DNA of 64,000 nucleotides from positions 1 to 64,000 of the forward strand of contig NZ_SPQO01000022.1 in the NCBI RefSeq assembly GCF_004570325.1, written 5' to 3'. The translations under genes were made by a program, and so were the position numbers. This DNA comes from Mycobacterium sp. PS03-16. Its GTDB lineage: Bacteria > Actinomycetota > Actinomycetes > Mycobacteriales > Mycobacteriaceae. The notes under the pieces were generated by a model. That model was not told where the DNA came from, did not search any database, and saw only the letters and a program-made list of their open reading frames with translations. The first letter of the stretch is position 1. Each line of letters begins with the position of its first letter. This document shows positions 27,269 to 36,320 of the stretch, in pieces.

Positions 27269-28603
27269 TTGGCAAAGCACAGCAGGCCACGCCGCAGCCG
27301 TAGCGCGTTCGCGCGTGCCGCACTCGCCACGACCGGGATGTCGGTGGCGCTCACACTGAGCCAGGCGGCCACCGCGACCGCCGCGACGATTCCCACCGCG
27401 GACACCGTGGTCGGCGTCGGCGGCTTCCGCAATCCCACCAGTGACCGCATTCCGCGCAAGTTCGAGGGTGAGCTGGTCCCACCCGGTCAGCGATTCGTCG
27501 GTGTGCGGTATCCGGCGCAACTCCCCGTCGATCCGAGCGTCGCGGAAGGTCAGCAGCCGCTGCGGGACGCGGTGGCGCTCGCCCTCGACGACGGCACCGT
27601 CCTGGTGGCCGGCTACTCGGAGGGCTCACTGGTCGCCGAGCGCTACAAGCGTGCGCTGGTCGCCGCCGGGTCGCCCGACCGCGACGACATCCGATTCCTC
27701 TTCATCGCCGCACCGATCGTCCCCAACGGCGGGATCTACGCCCGCTTCCCCGGCCTGCGCATCCTGGGCTTCACCAGCACCGGTGCGGCGGCGCCGTCGC
27801 CGTACGACGAAACCTTCGTCACCCTCGAATACGACCTGATCGGCGACTTCCCCGCCTACGCCAACCCGTTGTCGCTCGCGAACGCGGTGGCCGGGCTGGT
27901 GTACGTCCACGGCGACCAGGGACCAGACAACGTCGACCTGCAGACCGCCCCACAGTCGGTGAAGGTGGTCGACACCGAAGCCGGCGGCCGGGACACCTAC
28001 ATCCTGATCCACGCCGCGCACCTGCCGCTGCTGCGGCCCGTGCGCGACGTCTCGGCCGTGTTGCGGACCACCGCACTCACCGAACCGCTGCTGGCCGCCG
28101 TCGAACCGACCCTGCGCCTGCTGGTCGACATGGGCTACACCGACCGCGACTACCGCAACGCCGACGAGCCGACGCCGTTCTCGTTGTTCACGCCGCCCGA
28201 GCGGATCGTCGAGACCGTCACCGAGCTGCCCCGCGCGCTGCGGGAGAGCGCCGACGGCTTCGTCGACGCGGTCACCCCACCCGGCCGGCAGCAGCGCGAC
28301 CACGAGACTCCGGCCGGCGGCCGGGCGCTGTCCACGGGCGAGGACGACGCCGAGGTGTCGTCCGAACCCGACGAGCCGGCGGAGCCGAAGCGCTCCGCGC
28401 CGCAGCGCGGACGCCACAGCGCGCCGGAGGACGACGAGCCGGACGTCGCGGACCTCACGAGCGACTCCACCGACACCGCACCCGAGGACGCTGACGACAC
28501 CGCCGGCGACGACACCGCCGGCGACGACACCGCCGGCGACGACACCGCCGGCGACGACGCCGCGGAGACCGCCGACGACCCGTCCCCGGCAACCGCCGCC
28601 TGA
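27269..28603 (+). CDS. Exported PE-PPE-domain serine hydrolase, copy 1
   Basis: The 444-residue protein has a signal-like N-terminus (cleavage near ATAAT, residue 40), then a PE-PPE-type alpha/beta hydrolase domain (about 45-300) with the nucleophile elbow GYSEG (S117) but no PE or PPE helices. The C-terminal 130 residues are acidic and disordered and include four DDTAG units. Such proteins are esterase or lipase candidates of the cell envelope. TTG at 27269 follows GGGAGAAAG and is the likely start. The next gene is a close paralogue. Confidence 0.84.
   Translation: MAKHSRPRRSRSAFARAALATTGMSVALTLSQAATATAATIPTADTVVGVGGFRNPTSDRIPRKFEGELVPPGQRFVGVRYPAQLPVDPSVAEGQQPLRDAVALALDDGTVLVAGYSEGSLVAERYKRALVAAGSPDRDDIRFLFIAAPIVPNGGIYARFPGLRILGFTSTGAAAPSPYDETFVTLEYDLIGDFPAYANPLSLANAVAGLVYVHGDQGPDNVDLQTAPQSVKVVDTEAGGRDTYILIHAAHLPLLRPVRDVSAVLRTTALTEPLLAAVEPTLRLLVDMGYTDRDYRNADEPTPFSLFTPPERIVETVTELPRALRESADGFVDAVTPPGRQQRDHETPAGGRALSTGEDDAEVSSEPDEPAEPKRSAPQRGRHSAPEDDEPDVADLTSDSTDTAPEDADDTAGDDTAGDDTAGDDTAGDDAAETADDPSPATAA
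28493..28552 (+). repeat. Four 15-bp tandem repeats in a coding tail
   Basis: The unit GACGACACCGCCGGC occurs four times without change and encodes DDTAG each time. A degenerate fifth unit follows. It lies in the acidic tail of the first PE-PPE hydrolase. Confidence 0.95.
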
Positions 28604-28627
28604 GCCAGGCGTTCCTCGCCGCCTGGC
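28604..28627 (+). terminator. Hairpin after first PE-PPE hydrolase gene
   Basis: GCCAGGCG (28604-28611) pairs perfectly with CGCCTGGC (28620-28627), starting at the base after the stop codon. There is no T-tract. It may separate the two paralogous genes transcriptionally. Confidence 0.6.
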
Positions 28628-28682
28628 GCGGTCGGCTGTGAGATAGTTTGCCCGTCCTCGCCCGCCGCACGGGAGTACCGCC

Positions 28683-29954
28683 ATGGCCAGACACCGCGCA
28701 TCCCGCCGGACGCTGCTGAGTACCGTCGCGGCCGCCGGACTCACGACCGTCCTGGCGCTGGGCCCGTCCGTGGACGCCGCCACGGCCGCCCCGCGCGACA
28801 TCGTGGTCGGCGTCGGCGGCGCCAACAACCCGACCAGCGACCGGGTTCGGGACAAGTTCCGCGGCGACCTCGTCGGCGCACTCGAGGACGACGGCTACAC
28901 GTTCGAGGGGCTGCGCTACCCGGCCGCACTGCCGCTGGGGCCCAGCATCCGCGACGGGGTGCCGAAACTGCACGCCGTGATCGACAGCGCCGCCGGCGGG
29001 CGCGTCGTCGTCGTCGGGTATTCCGAGGGCGCGCTGGTCGCCGAACAGGTCCGGCGCGACCTGGCGAGGGATCCGCACCGCCCGCCGACCGACCGGATCG
29101 AATTCGCGCTCATCGGTTCCCCCTTCGTTCCCAACGGCGGGATCTACGCCCGCTTCCCCGATCTGCGCATACCGGGGCTGACCAACATGGGGCCGACGCA
29201 GCCGTCGCCGTACGCGACCACGTTCTACTCCATGGAATACGACCTCGTCGCCGACTTTCCCGCCTACGGCAATCCGCTGACGTTCGCCAACGCCGTCGTC
29301 GGGTTCCTGTACTTCCACGGCGACCACGGTCCCGACGCCGTCGACCTCGACACCCATCCGACGTCGGTGCTGGTGGTCGACAACGCCGCAGGCGGAACCG
29401 ACACCTATGTGCTGATCCGCGCCCGTCATCTGCCGCTGCTGCAACCGATCCGGGACATCGCCGCCGCCACCGGAAGCACCGTGCTGACCGAACCGGTGCT
29501 GGGCGCGATCGAACCCACCCTGCGCCTGCTCGTCGACATGGGCTACACCGACCGTCACTACCGCACCATCGGCTCCGACGACGACCCCGCCTACCAGCAC
29601 GCCGACGAACCGACCCGGTTCTCCCTGGCAACGCCGCACGACCGCATCAGGGAGACGATGGCCGCGCTTCCCGAGGCCCTGCGCGACGGCGCCGAGAACT
29701 TCGTCGACGCCATCACCCCGCCGGCGCGGAAGGTCAAGAAACCGGCCGAGGGCACCGACGACGACGCGCTGACCGACGACCGGGAAGCCGAGTCCGACGC
29801 CACGTCGCGGCGCACGCCGAAGCCCGGGAAAGACGAGGAATCCGAACCGATTTCAGAGGATCAAGACGAGGTCGCGGGCGACGAGGGCAGCACCGACACC
29901 GACACCGACGTTTCGGCCGGCACGTCCGAGGCGGACGCACCCGCCGCCGCCTGA
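28683..29954 (+). CDS. Exported PE-PPE-domain serine hydrolase, copy 2
   Basis: The 423-residue paralogue of the preceding gene shares the layout: a signal segment, a hydrolase domain with GYSEG (S114), shared blocks PNGGIYARFP and PTLRLLVDMGYTDR, and an acidic Asp/Glu/Thr tail. The tails differ in sequence and the DDTAG repeats are absent here. ATG at 28683 is used. It is convergent with the diol dehydratase reactivase gene 6 bases away. Confidence 0.84.
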   Translation: MARHRASRRTLLSTVAAAGLTTVLALGPSVDAATAAPRDIVVGVGGANNPTSDRVRDKFRGDLVGALEDDGYTFEGLRYPAALPLGPSIRDGVPKLHAVIDSAAGGRVVVVGYSEGALVAEQVRRDLARDPHRPPTDRIEFALIGSPFVPNGGIYARFPDLRIPGLTNMGPTQPSPYATTFYSMEYDLVADFPAYGNPLTFANAVVGFLYFHGDHGPDAVDLDTHPTSVLVVDNAAGGTDTYVLIRARHLPLLQPIRDIAAATGSTVLTEPVLGAIEPTLRLLVDMGYTDRHYRTIGSDDDPAYQHADEPTRFSLATPHDRIRETMAALPEALRDGAENFVDAITPPARKVKKPAEGTDDDALTDDREAESDATSRRTPKPGKDEESEPISEDQDEVAGDEGSTDTDTDVSAGTSEADAPAAA

Positions 29955-29960
29955 CGTCCG

Positions 29961-31694
29961 TCAGGCGCGCTGTGCGGCGCCCACCCGCTCGGCGGCCGAC
30001 AGGTGCACCAGCCCGGAGGCCACCGCGAACCGCGGCCCGTGCACCCCGCCGATGTCGGCGCGGCCGACCACCACCCGTGCGGGTCGCAGCGATTCGCCGA
30101 CCGTGCGCAGCAGTTCGTCGTCGAGCGCACCGCCGCCGGCCAGGACCAGCGCACGCGGCGGCCGGTCCAGCGCCGCCAGGCAGCGCGCGATGTTGGCCGC
30201 CACGGTCTCCTGTTTGATCGCCAGCCGCAGGCTGCGCCACTCCTCGGCGGCCAGCCGGTGGGAGAACGGCACCAGCCCGGCACTGCCGCGGGTGCACAGC
30301 CGCCCGATCGCCTCGGCCGCCGCGGGACGGTCGAGGAACACCCGGCGGCCGTCCTCCTCGTGGGCGACGTGCGGCCCCTCGACGCGCAGCGCCGGGGTCC
30401 GCTTGACCCGCTCGGCCAGCGCGCGGGGGATGTTGAGCACGGCGGCCACCGCGGTGGTGATCGCCTCACCCGCCCCCGCGGCGGTGACCGTGCGGCCCTC
30501 GGCGATCAGATCGACGGTGCCGCCGCCGATGTCGCAGACCACCGCACCGGGCGGCAGACCCGGCGTGGTCAGCGCACCGCGCGCCGCGGCGGCGGGTTCG
30601 GTGGCGATGGTGCGGGCGGGGCGGCCCGTCAACTCGGACAGCGTTGCGGCCGCGTCGGTCAGCGCGTCGGTGGCCAGCAGCGCGACCACGGTGCCGCGGG
30701 CGTCAGCGACCCCGCGCCGCAGCCACGCACCGTTGTCGATCGCCGCGAGATCGGTGAAGTACGCGTCGTCGACCGCGAGGCCGTCGCCGGTGGCGGCCAG
30801 CGCCCGCAGCCGCACCCGTACCGCGCAGCCCGGCGGTTCGAGGCGCAGCAGACCGTAGGCCGCGGCCGGTGCGTGCCGCACCACCTCACCGCCGACCCGG
30901 CAGTCCACGAAGTCGTCGTCCACCGTGGGCGGATCCGGTGGCACTGTGCGGGCGGTGACCGCGATCGCCGGGGCGTCGGCGAGTTCCCGGGTGAACTCGG
31001 CGACGTCGGGCAACCGGTCGTGGCCGAGCCGCAGCGCCGCCGACAGCGCGATCGGATCGGCCATCGCGCGGTAGGCCCGGCCCTCGGCCACCACCTCGAC
31101 CGCGACGAGCGCACCCCGCGCCAGCCCGTCGAGATCCACCTCGTCGACCACGGGCACGTCGATCGGGATGCGGTTGCGGATCAGCACCGCATCGTCCTGG
31201 ACGGCGAGCACACCGGCGATCCGCCAGCCGCGCCGCACAGCCTCACCTATCGCGTCGGCGGCCACCTCGAAATCCGTTGCGCCGTCCACGCTCACGATCA
31301 CCGGTCCGTCGTCGACGGGACCGGACAGGTCGGCCAGCGGGACGTGCCTGCCGACACCGAATCCGGTGCCCGCCGGGGTGGAGGCGTCCGCGCGGCGCAG
31401 GCTGCGCACCGGGGCGCGCGGGGAGGTGGCCGGTGGCATCGGCGCGGTGGCCGTGTCGACCGGACGGATCGTGGCGAGCACCACCTCGTCGACGTCGGCC
31501 TGCGCGTCGACCTCGAGGCGGTGCAACAGCGCCGCCGCGCCCTCGAGCGACTCCCTCGACCCCTTGCGCCCGCGCGTCGGCGCCTGCCCGTGGGTCAGCG
31601 CCTCGACCGCCCCGTCGTGGATGCGCGCCAGCACGATCTCGGTGGTGTGGTTGCCGACGTCCACTCCGGCGACCACCGCGGCGCCGCGGGTCAC
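29961..31694 (-). CDS. ddrA: Diol/glycerol dehydratase reactivating factor, large subunit
   Basis: The 577-residue protein is an actin/Hsp70-fold ATPase (VVAGVDVGNHTTEIVLARI at the N-terminus; VVCDIGGGTVDLI near residue 390). It matches DdrA/PduG/DhaF, which exchanges damaged cobalamin in B12-dependent diol dehydratase for intact adenosylcobalamin. GTG at 31694 overlaps the TGA of the small-subunit gene (GTGA). It is the last gene of the operon; the usual small partner (DdrB/PduH) is not encoded next to it. Confidence 0.9.
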   Translation of the reverse strand: MTRGAAVVAGVDVGNHTTEIVLARIHDGAVEALTHGQAPTRGRKGSRESLEGAAALLHRLEVDAQADVDEVVLATIRPVDTATAPMPPATSPRAPVRSLRRADASTPAGTGFGVGRHVPLADLSGPVDDGPVIVSVDGATDFEVAADAIGEAVRRGWRIAGVLAVQDDAVLIRNRIPIDVPVVDEVDLDGLARGALVAVEVVAEGRAYRAMADPIALSAALRLGHDRLPDVAEFTRELADAPAIAVTARTVPPDPPTVDDDFVDCRVGGEVVRHAPAAAYGLLRLEPPGCAVRVRLRALAATGDGLAVDDAYFTDLAAIDNGAWLRRGVADARGTVVALLATDALTDAAATLSELTGRPARTIATEPAAAARGALTTPGLPPGAVVCDIGGGTVDLIAEGRTVTAAGAGEAITTAVAAVLNIPRALAERVKRTPALRVEGPHVAHEEDGRRVFLDRPAAAEAIGRLCTRGSAGLVPFSHRLAAEEWRSLRLAIKQETVAANIARCLAALDRPPRALVLAGGGALDDELLRTVGESLRPARVVVGRADIGGVHGPRFAVASGLVHLSAAERVGAAQRA

Positions 31695-32032
31695 CGAAGC
31701 AGGCCCCGGCGGGCGTAGACGTCGGCCGCCTGGCGCACGAGTTCCGCGCAGCGGGATGCGCCGCGGGTCTCCAGCGAGGTGCGCAGCGTCTCGAGTTCCG
31801 CGGCGGTGGAGCGGTGCGGGCGCAGCGCCTCGTACAGACCCATCACCTCCTCGTCGTCGATGACGGCGAGTTCGGCTGCGCGCAGGAAGTTCTCGGCCAG
31901 CTGCGGGTTGCCGTGCTCCTCGGCGACGACGGCCTGGTAGGCCAGCGTGGCGGGATCCATCCGCAGATCGGCCAACGTCAGCTTGCCGTCGACGGCGGAC
32001 TGCACGGTGAACTTGTCGGTGCCAGCGGTCAT
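31691..32032 (-). CDS. pduE: Diol dehydratase small (gamma) subunit
   Basis: The 113-residue protein resembles PduE/DhaE: LTLADLRMDPATLAYQA near residue 19 and the C-terminal RQAADVYARRGLLR. It completes the dehydratase with the fused large-medium chain. ATG at 32032 overlaps the upstream stop in an ATGA junction, and its own TGA overlaps the reactivase start. It is shorter than enterobacterial gamma subunits (about 170 residues), lacking most of the N-terminal extension used there for shell targeting. Confidence 0.87.
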   Translation of the reverse strand: MTAGTDKFTVQSAVDGKLTLADLRMDPATLAYQAVVAEEHGNPQLAENFLRAAELAVIDDEEVMGLYEALRPHRSTAAELETLRTSLETRGASRCAELVRQAADVYARRGLLR

Positions 32033-34281
32033 GCGCGCTTCGCCTCCACGGTGATCGGGGCCTGTCCGGGTTCGCAGGCCTGGCGTTCGAGGGCCACCAG
32101 CGCGACGGCGCGCGCGTGGTAGCGGGCGGAGATGGATTCGTCGGTGCCGCCGGTGAAGATCGGCACCGGGGCCATCCCCTTGGCGTGCCGGGCGGCGTTG
32201 CGGCCCAGCTCGCGGTACATGCGGCCGGTCAGCAGCGGGGCCACGCTGAACAGTTCGAGGTTGGCCAGCGGCGCCAGGTCGCGGCGGTGGATCAGCGCGG
32301 TGCCCTTGCCCTGCAACCCGATTCCGATCCCGGATCCGGACAGCCGGGCCGCGGTCAGCCCGATCAGCCCGACGTCGATGGTCGAGCGGACCCGCACCAG
32401 CCGCGGCACGCAGCCCTCCTCCTCCAGACCGGCCGAGATCTGGCGCAGCACCTCCCCGACGGTCAGGCCGCACAGCGTCAGCCACACCGAACGGCCCAGC
32501 GCGGGCGACAGTCCGATGCAGACCTCCCGCGGATCGCTGCCCTGGCGGGCCGGTTCCACGTCGGTGACGATGAGGTGACCCTCGTGCTCGGCCTGGTCGG
32601 CGGTCAGCTCCGCCGCGGTGCGCGCCTGGCGGATACCGTCGATCTCGGCGCGGCGCGCCTCGGTCAGCGCGTAGCCGGTGCCGGGGCCGGAGTAGTCGTT
32701 CGGATCGGTGATCTTCGACAGCACCCGGAACTGGTCGTCGAAGATCGCCGAGGTCTGTAATTGGTCGCCGCGCAACCGCTCCCGCGTCAGCCGCATGATC
32801 GCCTCGGCCTCCTCGGCGTAGCCGGTGCGGTGCAGCGAGGCGATCACGTCGAACACGGTCAGCTGTTTGGCCTCGATCGCGACGGCCGCCTCGGCGACGG
32901 CCTTCGGATCACCGGCGGGCAGGTCGCGCGACCCGTTGGCCACCACCACGGCGTCGATGCGGTCGTCGTCGAAGTCGGCCAGGCCGAGGTCGCGGTAGAC
33001 CGCCTGCACCGCGGTCGCGGCATGCCGGCGGACTCTGGCCAGGTGTTCGGGCGACACCGTGCGCAGCCCGCCGTCGGCGCCCCAGTCCCGTTGCAGCACG
33101 AGGAAGTCGTCCATGTCGTCGGCGTTGAAGTTCGACAGCGCGAACGCGTTGTCGTACCGCGGGATCGATCCGAAGCCGGAGAAGATGAAGTCGGCGCCGG
33201 CCAGCAGCACGGGCAGGGTGTGGGCGCTGCGGCGGATGTCGGATTCGGAGATCAGGTTGTCGTTGCCCGCACACGATTCCAGGTCGCGCATCATCACCAT
33301 GAGGTTCTCGGCGAGCAGTTCCTTCATGCCCTCGGGGACCGACGCCACCACGCCGACGCCGTCGATGCCGCCGTTCTGCACGCCCTGGCTGCCCAGCGCG
33401 CGGGCCAGTGAGACGCACCGCGATTCGAGGTAGAGGATCGAGCACTTCTCGGCGGCGCCCATCAGCACCTCGGCGCCGCCGCCACTGGTGACCCGCATCT
33501 TGAGCCCGCGCGACGCGTAGGCCGACGTCAGGATCGCCTTGGAGAACGGCGTGTCGTCCCCGTCGACGAACACCTGCTCCGTGCCGTAGATCGAGATGGT
33601 CTCGGCGTAACTGGTCAGCCCGCGCAGCCCCAGCCGCAGCTCCATGGCCTCTTCGATCGAGCACTGCGCCATCGCCCCCGGAATGCCCACCTGGCTGCCG
33701 ATCAGCAGCGCGATCGCATTCGACGGGGCGTCGCCGAACACCGGCACCGTCGTCTCCACCTCGCGGAACCCGTAGGCGACGGCGCTGGCCGCGTCCGCGG
33801 CGATCAGCAGCGGGTCGTCGAGTTGGTTGGTGACGTGGGCCTGGTTGCTCGGCGTGCGGCGGGCGCGCATCTTGCTCATCGCCATCTGCATCTCGACCGG
33901 CGTCATCACCGCGACCACCCGGGCCAGCTTCGCCGGGGTGGTGCCGCCGATCAGCCGCACCACCTCGGTACGCGGCACCCCCGGATCCACCGCGAGGCGG
34001 GCCAGCTCGACGTCGGAGCACGCCATCGCCTCATCGGCGACCGACAGGTCGATGCCGTAGCGGGCGATGAACTCGTCGATCACGTCGAAGTCGGCGGCGG
34101 CTTTGCCGTCCATCTCCGCGACCACCCCGTCCGCGACCACCAGCGACGGCGCCGGATCGTGCGGGCTGTGCATCGCAGCGAGTCCGAGGTCGGGATCGAC
34201 GACACTGAATCCGTCGAGATTGACCGGTTTCGCGTCCAGAATCCGCATTCGACCCTGGTCGAGGTCGTTGTTTTCCGCCAT
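32029..34281 (-). CDS. pduC: B12-dependent diol/glycerol dehydratase, fused large and medium subunits
   Basis: One 750-residue chain contains a complete PduC-like TIM-barrel large subunit (about 1-545; MRARRTPSQ-like MRARRTPSNQAHVTN, YAETISIYGTE, DGDDTPFSK) joined to a PduD-like medium subunit (about 565-750; IGLSPALGRSVW, GSGIGIGLQGKGTALIHRRDL). The enzyme converts 1,2-diols or glycerol to aldehydes through an adenosylcobalamin radical. ATG at 34281 is used. No cobalamin riboswitch is seen in the 70-bp upstream gap. No shell-protein gene is nearby, so it is probably cytosolic. Confidence 0.92.
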   Translation of the reverse strand: MAENNDLDQGRMRILDAKPVNLDGFSVVDPDLGLAAMHSPHDPAPSLVVADGVVAEMDGKAAADFDVIDEFIARYGIDLSVADEAMACSDVELARLAVDPGVPRTEVVRLIGGTTPAKLARVVAVMTPVEMQMAMSKMRARRTPSNQAHVTNQLDDPLLIAADAASAVAYGFREVETTVPVFGDAPSNAIALLIGSQVGIPGAMAQCSIEEAMELRLGLRGLTSYAETISIYGTEQVFVDGDDTPFSKAILTSAYASRGLKMRVTSGGGAEVLMGAAEKCSILYLESRCVSLARALGSQGVQNGGIDGVGVVASVPEGMKELLAENLMVMMRDLESCAGNDNLISESDIRRSAHTLPVLLAGADFIFSGFGSIPRYDNAFALSNFNADDMDDFLVLQRDWGADGGLRTVSPEHLARVRRHAATAVQAVYRDLGLADFDDDRIDAVVVANGSRDLPAGDPKAVAEAAVAIEAKQLTVFDVIASLHRTGYAEEAEAIMRLTRERLRGDQLQTSAIFDDQFRVLSKITDPNDYSGPGTGYALTEARRAEIDGIRQARTAAELTADQAEHEGHLIVTDVEPARQGSDPREVCIGLSPALGRSVWLTLCGLTVGEVLRQISAGLEEEGCVPRLVRVRSTIDVGLIGLTAARLSGSGIGIGLQGKGTALIHRRDLAPLANLELFSVAPLLTGRMYRELGRNAARHAKGMAPVPIFTGGTDESISARYHARAVALVALERQACEPGQAPITVEAKRA

Positions 34282-34351
34282 GGCGAAGATCCTGCCGTGT
34301 CGACCCCCGCGGCGCCACGGCGTTCGCGCATCCGGCTGACACCATGTCTTC

Positions 34352-36124
34352 ATGACGCGACGACTCCTCGCGCCGGTGTTGGCGTGCGTGCTGTTGCTGG
34401 CGATGGCGGGCTGTTCGTCCGCCGAACCTTCGGACGCCTTCCGGGCCTTCGCCGACGCCGTGCAGCGGCGGGACGCGGCGGCCGCCGCCCAGCAGACCGA
34501 CGACCCCGCCGCGGCCGAACCGGTCATCGCGGCGATGTTCGCGGGTATGGGCAAGGACGCCGCGGTACGCGTGGACACCGCACCGATCGAAGGCGAGGAG
34601 GCCGGCGAGACGCTGACCTACCACTGGACCCTGGCCCCCGGCCGCGAGTTCGAGTACGAGGTCACCGGCGCCGCAGCGGCCCAGGACGACGCGTGGCGGC
34701 TGCAGTGGTCCCCGGCGCTGCTGCACCCGGACCTCGCGCCGGGCCTGAAATTCCAGTACAGCCAGGACAGCGATCTGCAGACCCCGGTGCTCGACCGGAC
34801 CGGCCAGCCGCTGATGATGTGGCAGACCGTCGGCCTGGTGACGCTCGAGCGGGCGCGGCTGGACTCGGCGGCCGCGCTGGCCGCGGTGCTCGCGCCGATC
34901 GAGCCGACGATCACCGCCCAGACCATCGCCGCCCAGTTCGACGGGAACGACAACCCGGTGATCACGGTGATCCGGTTGCGGGAAGCCGACCTGAACCCGG
35001 TGCGTGAACAGCTGCTCGCCATCGCCGGCGTGGGAATCACCGAACAGGGCGACCTGCTCACCGCCGACCGGGCGCTGTCGTCCCCGGCGATGGCCGATCT
35101 GCCGGAGATGTGGCACGACCGCATCACGAGGAACGCCGGCTGGTCGGTGTACCTGGTCGACGGCACCGGGGCGCCGGCCCAGCAGCTGACCGCCACCCCG
35201 CCGAAGCCGACCGACCCGCTGCGCACCACCCTCGACCTACGCCTGCAGCTGCTGGCGCAGAGCGCCGTGGCCGCCGAGCCACGGCCCTCGGTGCTGGTGG
35301 CGATGTCGCCGTCGGACGGCGGCATCCTGGCCGCGGCGCAGAACGCGGCCGCCGACGCCCAGGGCGCGATCGCGTTCTCCGGGCTCTATCCGCCGGGGTC
35401 GACGTTCAAGACGATCACCACCGCGGCGGCGCTGGAGGCCGGGCTGGTCACCCCGGATTCGCCGGTGACGTGCCCGGGCCGGCTCACCATCGAGAACCGC
35501 ACGATCCCCAACGACGACGACTTCGACCTCGGTACCGTGCCGATGACCACGGCGTTCGCCCGCTCCTGCAACACCACGATGGGGGCGCTGGCCGACCGGT
35601 TACCTCCCGATGCGCTCCCCACGACCGCGCGGGCCTTCGGCATCGGCGTCGACTATGTGATACCCGGCCTGACCACCGTCACCGGCCGGGTTCCGGAGGC
35701 CGAGACGGCGGCGCTGCGGGTGGAGAACGGGATCGGGCAGGGCACCGTGACGGTCAGCCCGTTCGGTCTGGCGCTCGCCGAGGCCAGCCTGGCGCACGGA
35801 GCGACGGTGACGCCGACGCTCGTGCAGGGCGCGACCACCGAAGCCGACACCCCATCCGAACCGCTGCCCGCCGACGTCACCGCCGCGCTGCGCGCGATGA
35901 TGCGCGCCACGGTCACCGAGGGCACCGCGTCGGCGCTGGCCGACATCCCGGGCCTGGGCGGTAAGACCGGCACCGCGGAGTTCGGCGACAACACTCATTC
36001 GCACGGCTGGTTCGCCGGCATCGCGGGCGACATCGCGTTCGCGACACTGGTGGTGGGCGGCGACTCGTCGGCGCCGGCGATCACCGTGTCCGGCGAGTTC
36101 CTGCGCCCGGCGGTGACGGGCTGA
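34352..36124 (+). CDS. Penicillin-binding lipoprotein with MecA-type N-terminal domain
   Basis: The 590-residue protein has a lipobox (LLAMAGCSS, Cys21), an NTF2-like MecA_N domain (about 25-140), a dimerisation region and a transpeptidase domain. Active-site motifs are SxxK at S350-K353 (GSTFK), SCN at 405-407 and KTG at 538-540. It is a class B type transpeptidase that cross-links peptidoglycan, similar to the penicillin-binding lipoprotein Rv2864c. Divergent from the dehydratase operon. The stop lies in a 21-bp repeat described at 36110. Confidence 0.92.
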   Translation: MTRRLLAPVLACVLLLAMAGCSSAEPSDAFRAFADAVQRRDAAAAAQQTDDPAAAEPVIAAMFAGMGKDAAVRVDTAPIEGEEAGETLTYHWTLAPGREFEYEVTGAAAAQDDAWRLQWSPALLHPDLAPGLKFQYSQDSDLQTPVLDRTGQPLMMWQTVGLVTLERARLDSAAALAAVLAPIEPTITAQTIAAQFDGNDNPVITVIRLREADLNPVREQLLAIAGVGITEQGDLLTADRALSSPAMADLPEMWHDRITRNAGWSVYLVDGTGAPAQQLTATPPKPTDPLRTTLDLRLQLLAQSAVAAEPRPSVLVAMSPSDGGILAAAQNAAADAQGAIAFSGLYPPGSTFKTITTAAALEAGLVTPDSPVTCPGRLTIENRTIPNDDDFDLGTVPMTTAFARSCNTTMGALADRLPPDALPTTARAFGIGVDYVIPGLTTVTGRVPEAETAALRVENGIGQGTVTVSPFGLALAEASLAHGATVTPTLVQGATTEADTPSEPLPADVTAALRAMMRATVTEGTASALADIPGLGGKTGTAEFGDNTHSHGWFAGIAGDIAFATLVVGGDSSAPAITVSGEFLRPAVTG

Positions 36125-36277
36125 TCGGGGGCGTCACGCGTCGGCGCGGCGCGACCCCGGGCGCGTCACGCGTCCAGACTGAAGCCACGCAGAGAAAGTG
36201 CGAGAGCGGCCCTGCGTAGCTTCAGTCTCGGCGTCAGCGACGCTGCCACTCGAGCTGCGGTGACGGGCTGATCGGGG
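36110..36277. repeat. 126-bp segment between 21-bp direct repeats, containing a palindrome
   Basis: Positions 36110-36130 and 36257-36277 are identical 21-bp sequences (GCGGTGACGGG... ending in ATCGGGG). The segment between them contains a 17-bp inverted repeat with one mismatch (36176-36192 and 36212-36228, arm AGACTGAAGCCACGCAG) and a 12-bp direct repeat (36131-36142, 36163-36174). The left repeat includes the stop codon of the penicillin-binding protein gene. No ORF lies inside. Confidence 0.9.
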
Positions 36278-36320
36278 CGAACCCGTCCGCCGGCGGTACA
36301 GCGGAATCTAAGCTGTGCTC

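Noticed and set aside
28493..28552. Regular repeats suggesting a CRISPR-like array
   Set aside because: The units are contiguous, in frame, without spacers, and encode DDTAG; no cas gene is present.
34282..34351. Possible cobalamin riboswitch upstream of the B12-dependent dehydratase
   Set aside because: The divergent gap is only 70 bases and lacks a B12-box-like sequence; a covariance search would be decisive.
36110..36277. Insertion sequence or phage attachment site
   Set aside because: No transposase or integrase gene lies within or near the 126-bp segment and it is not at a tRNA gene; it is kept only as a repeat-bounded element.
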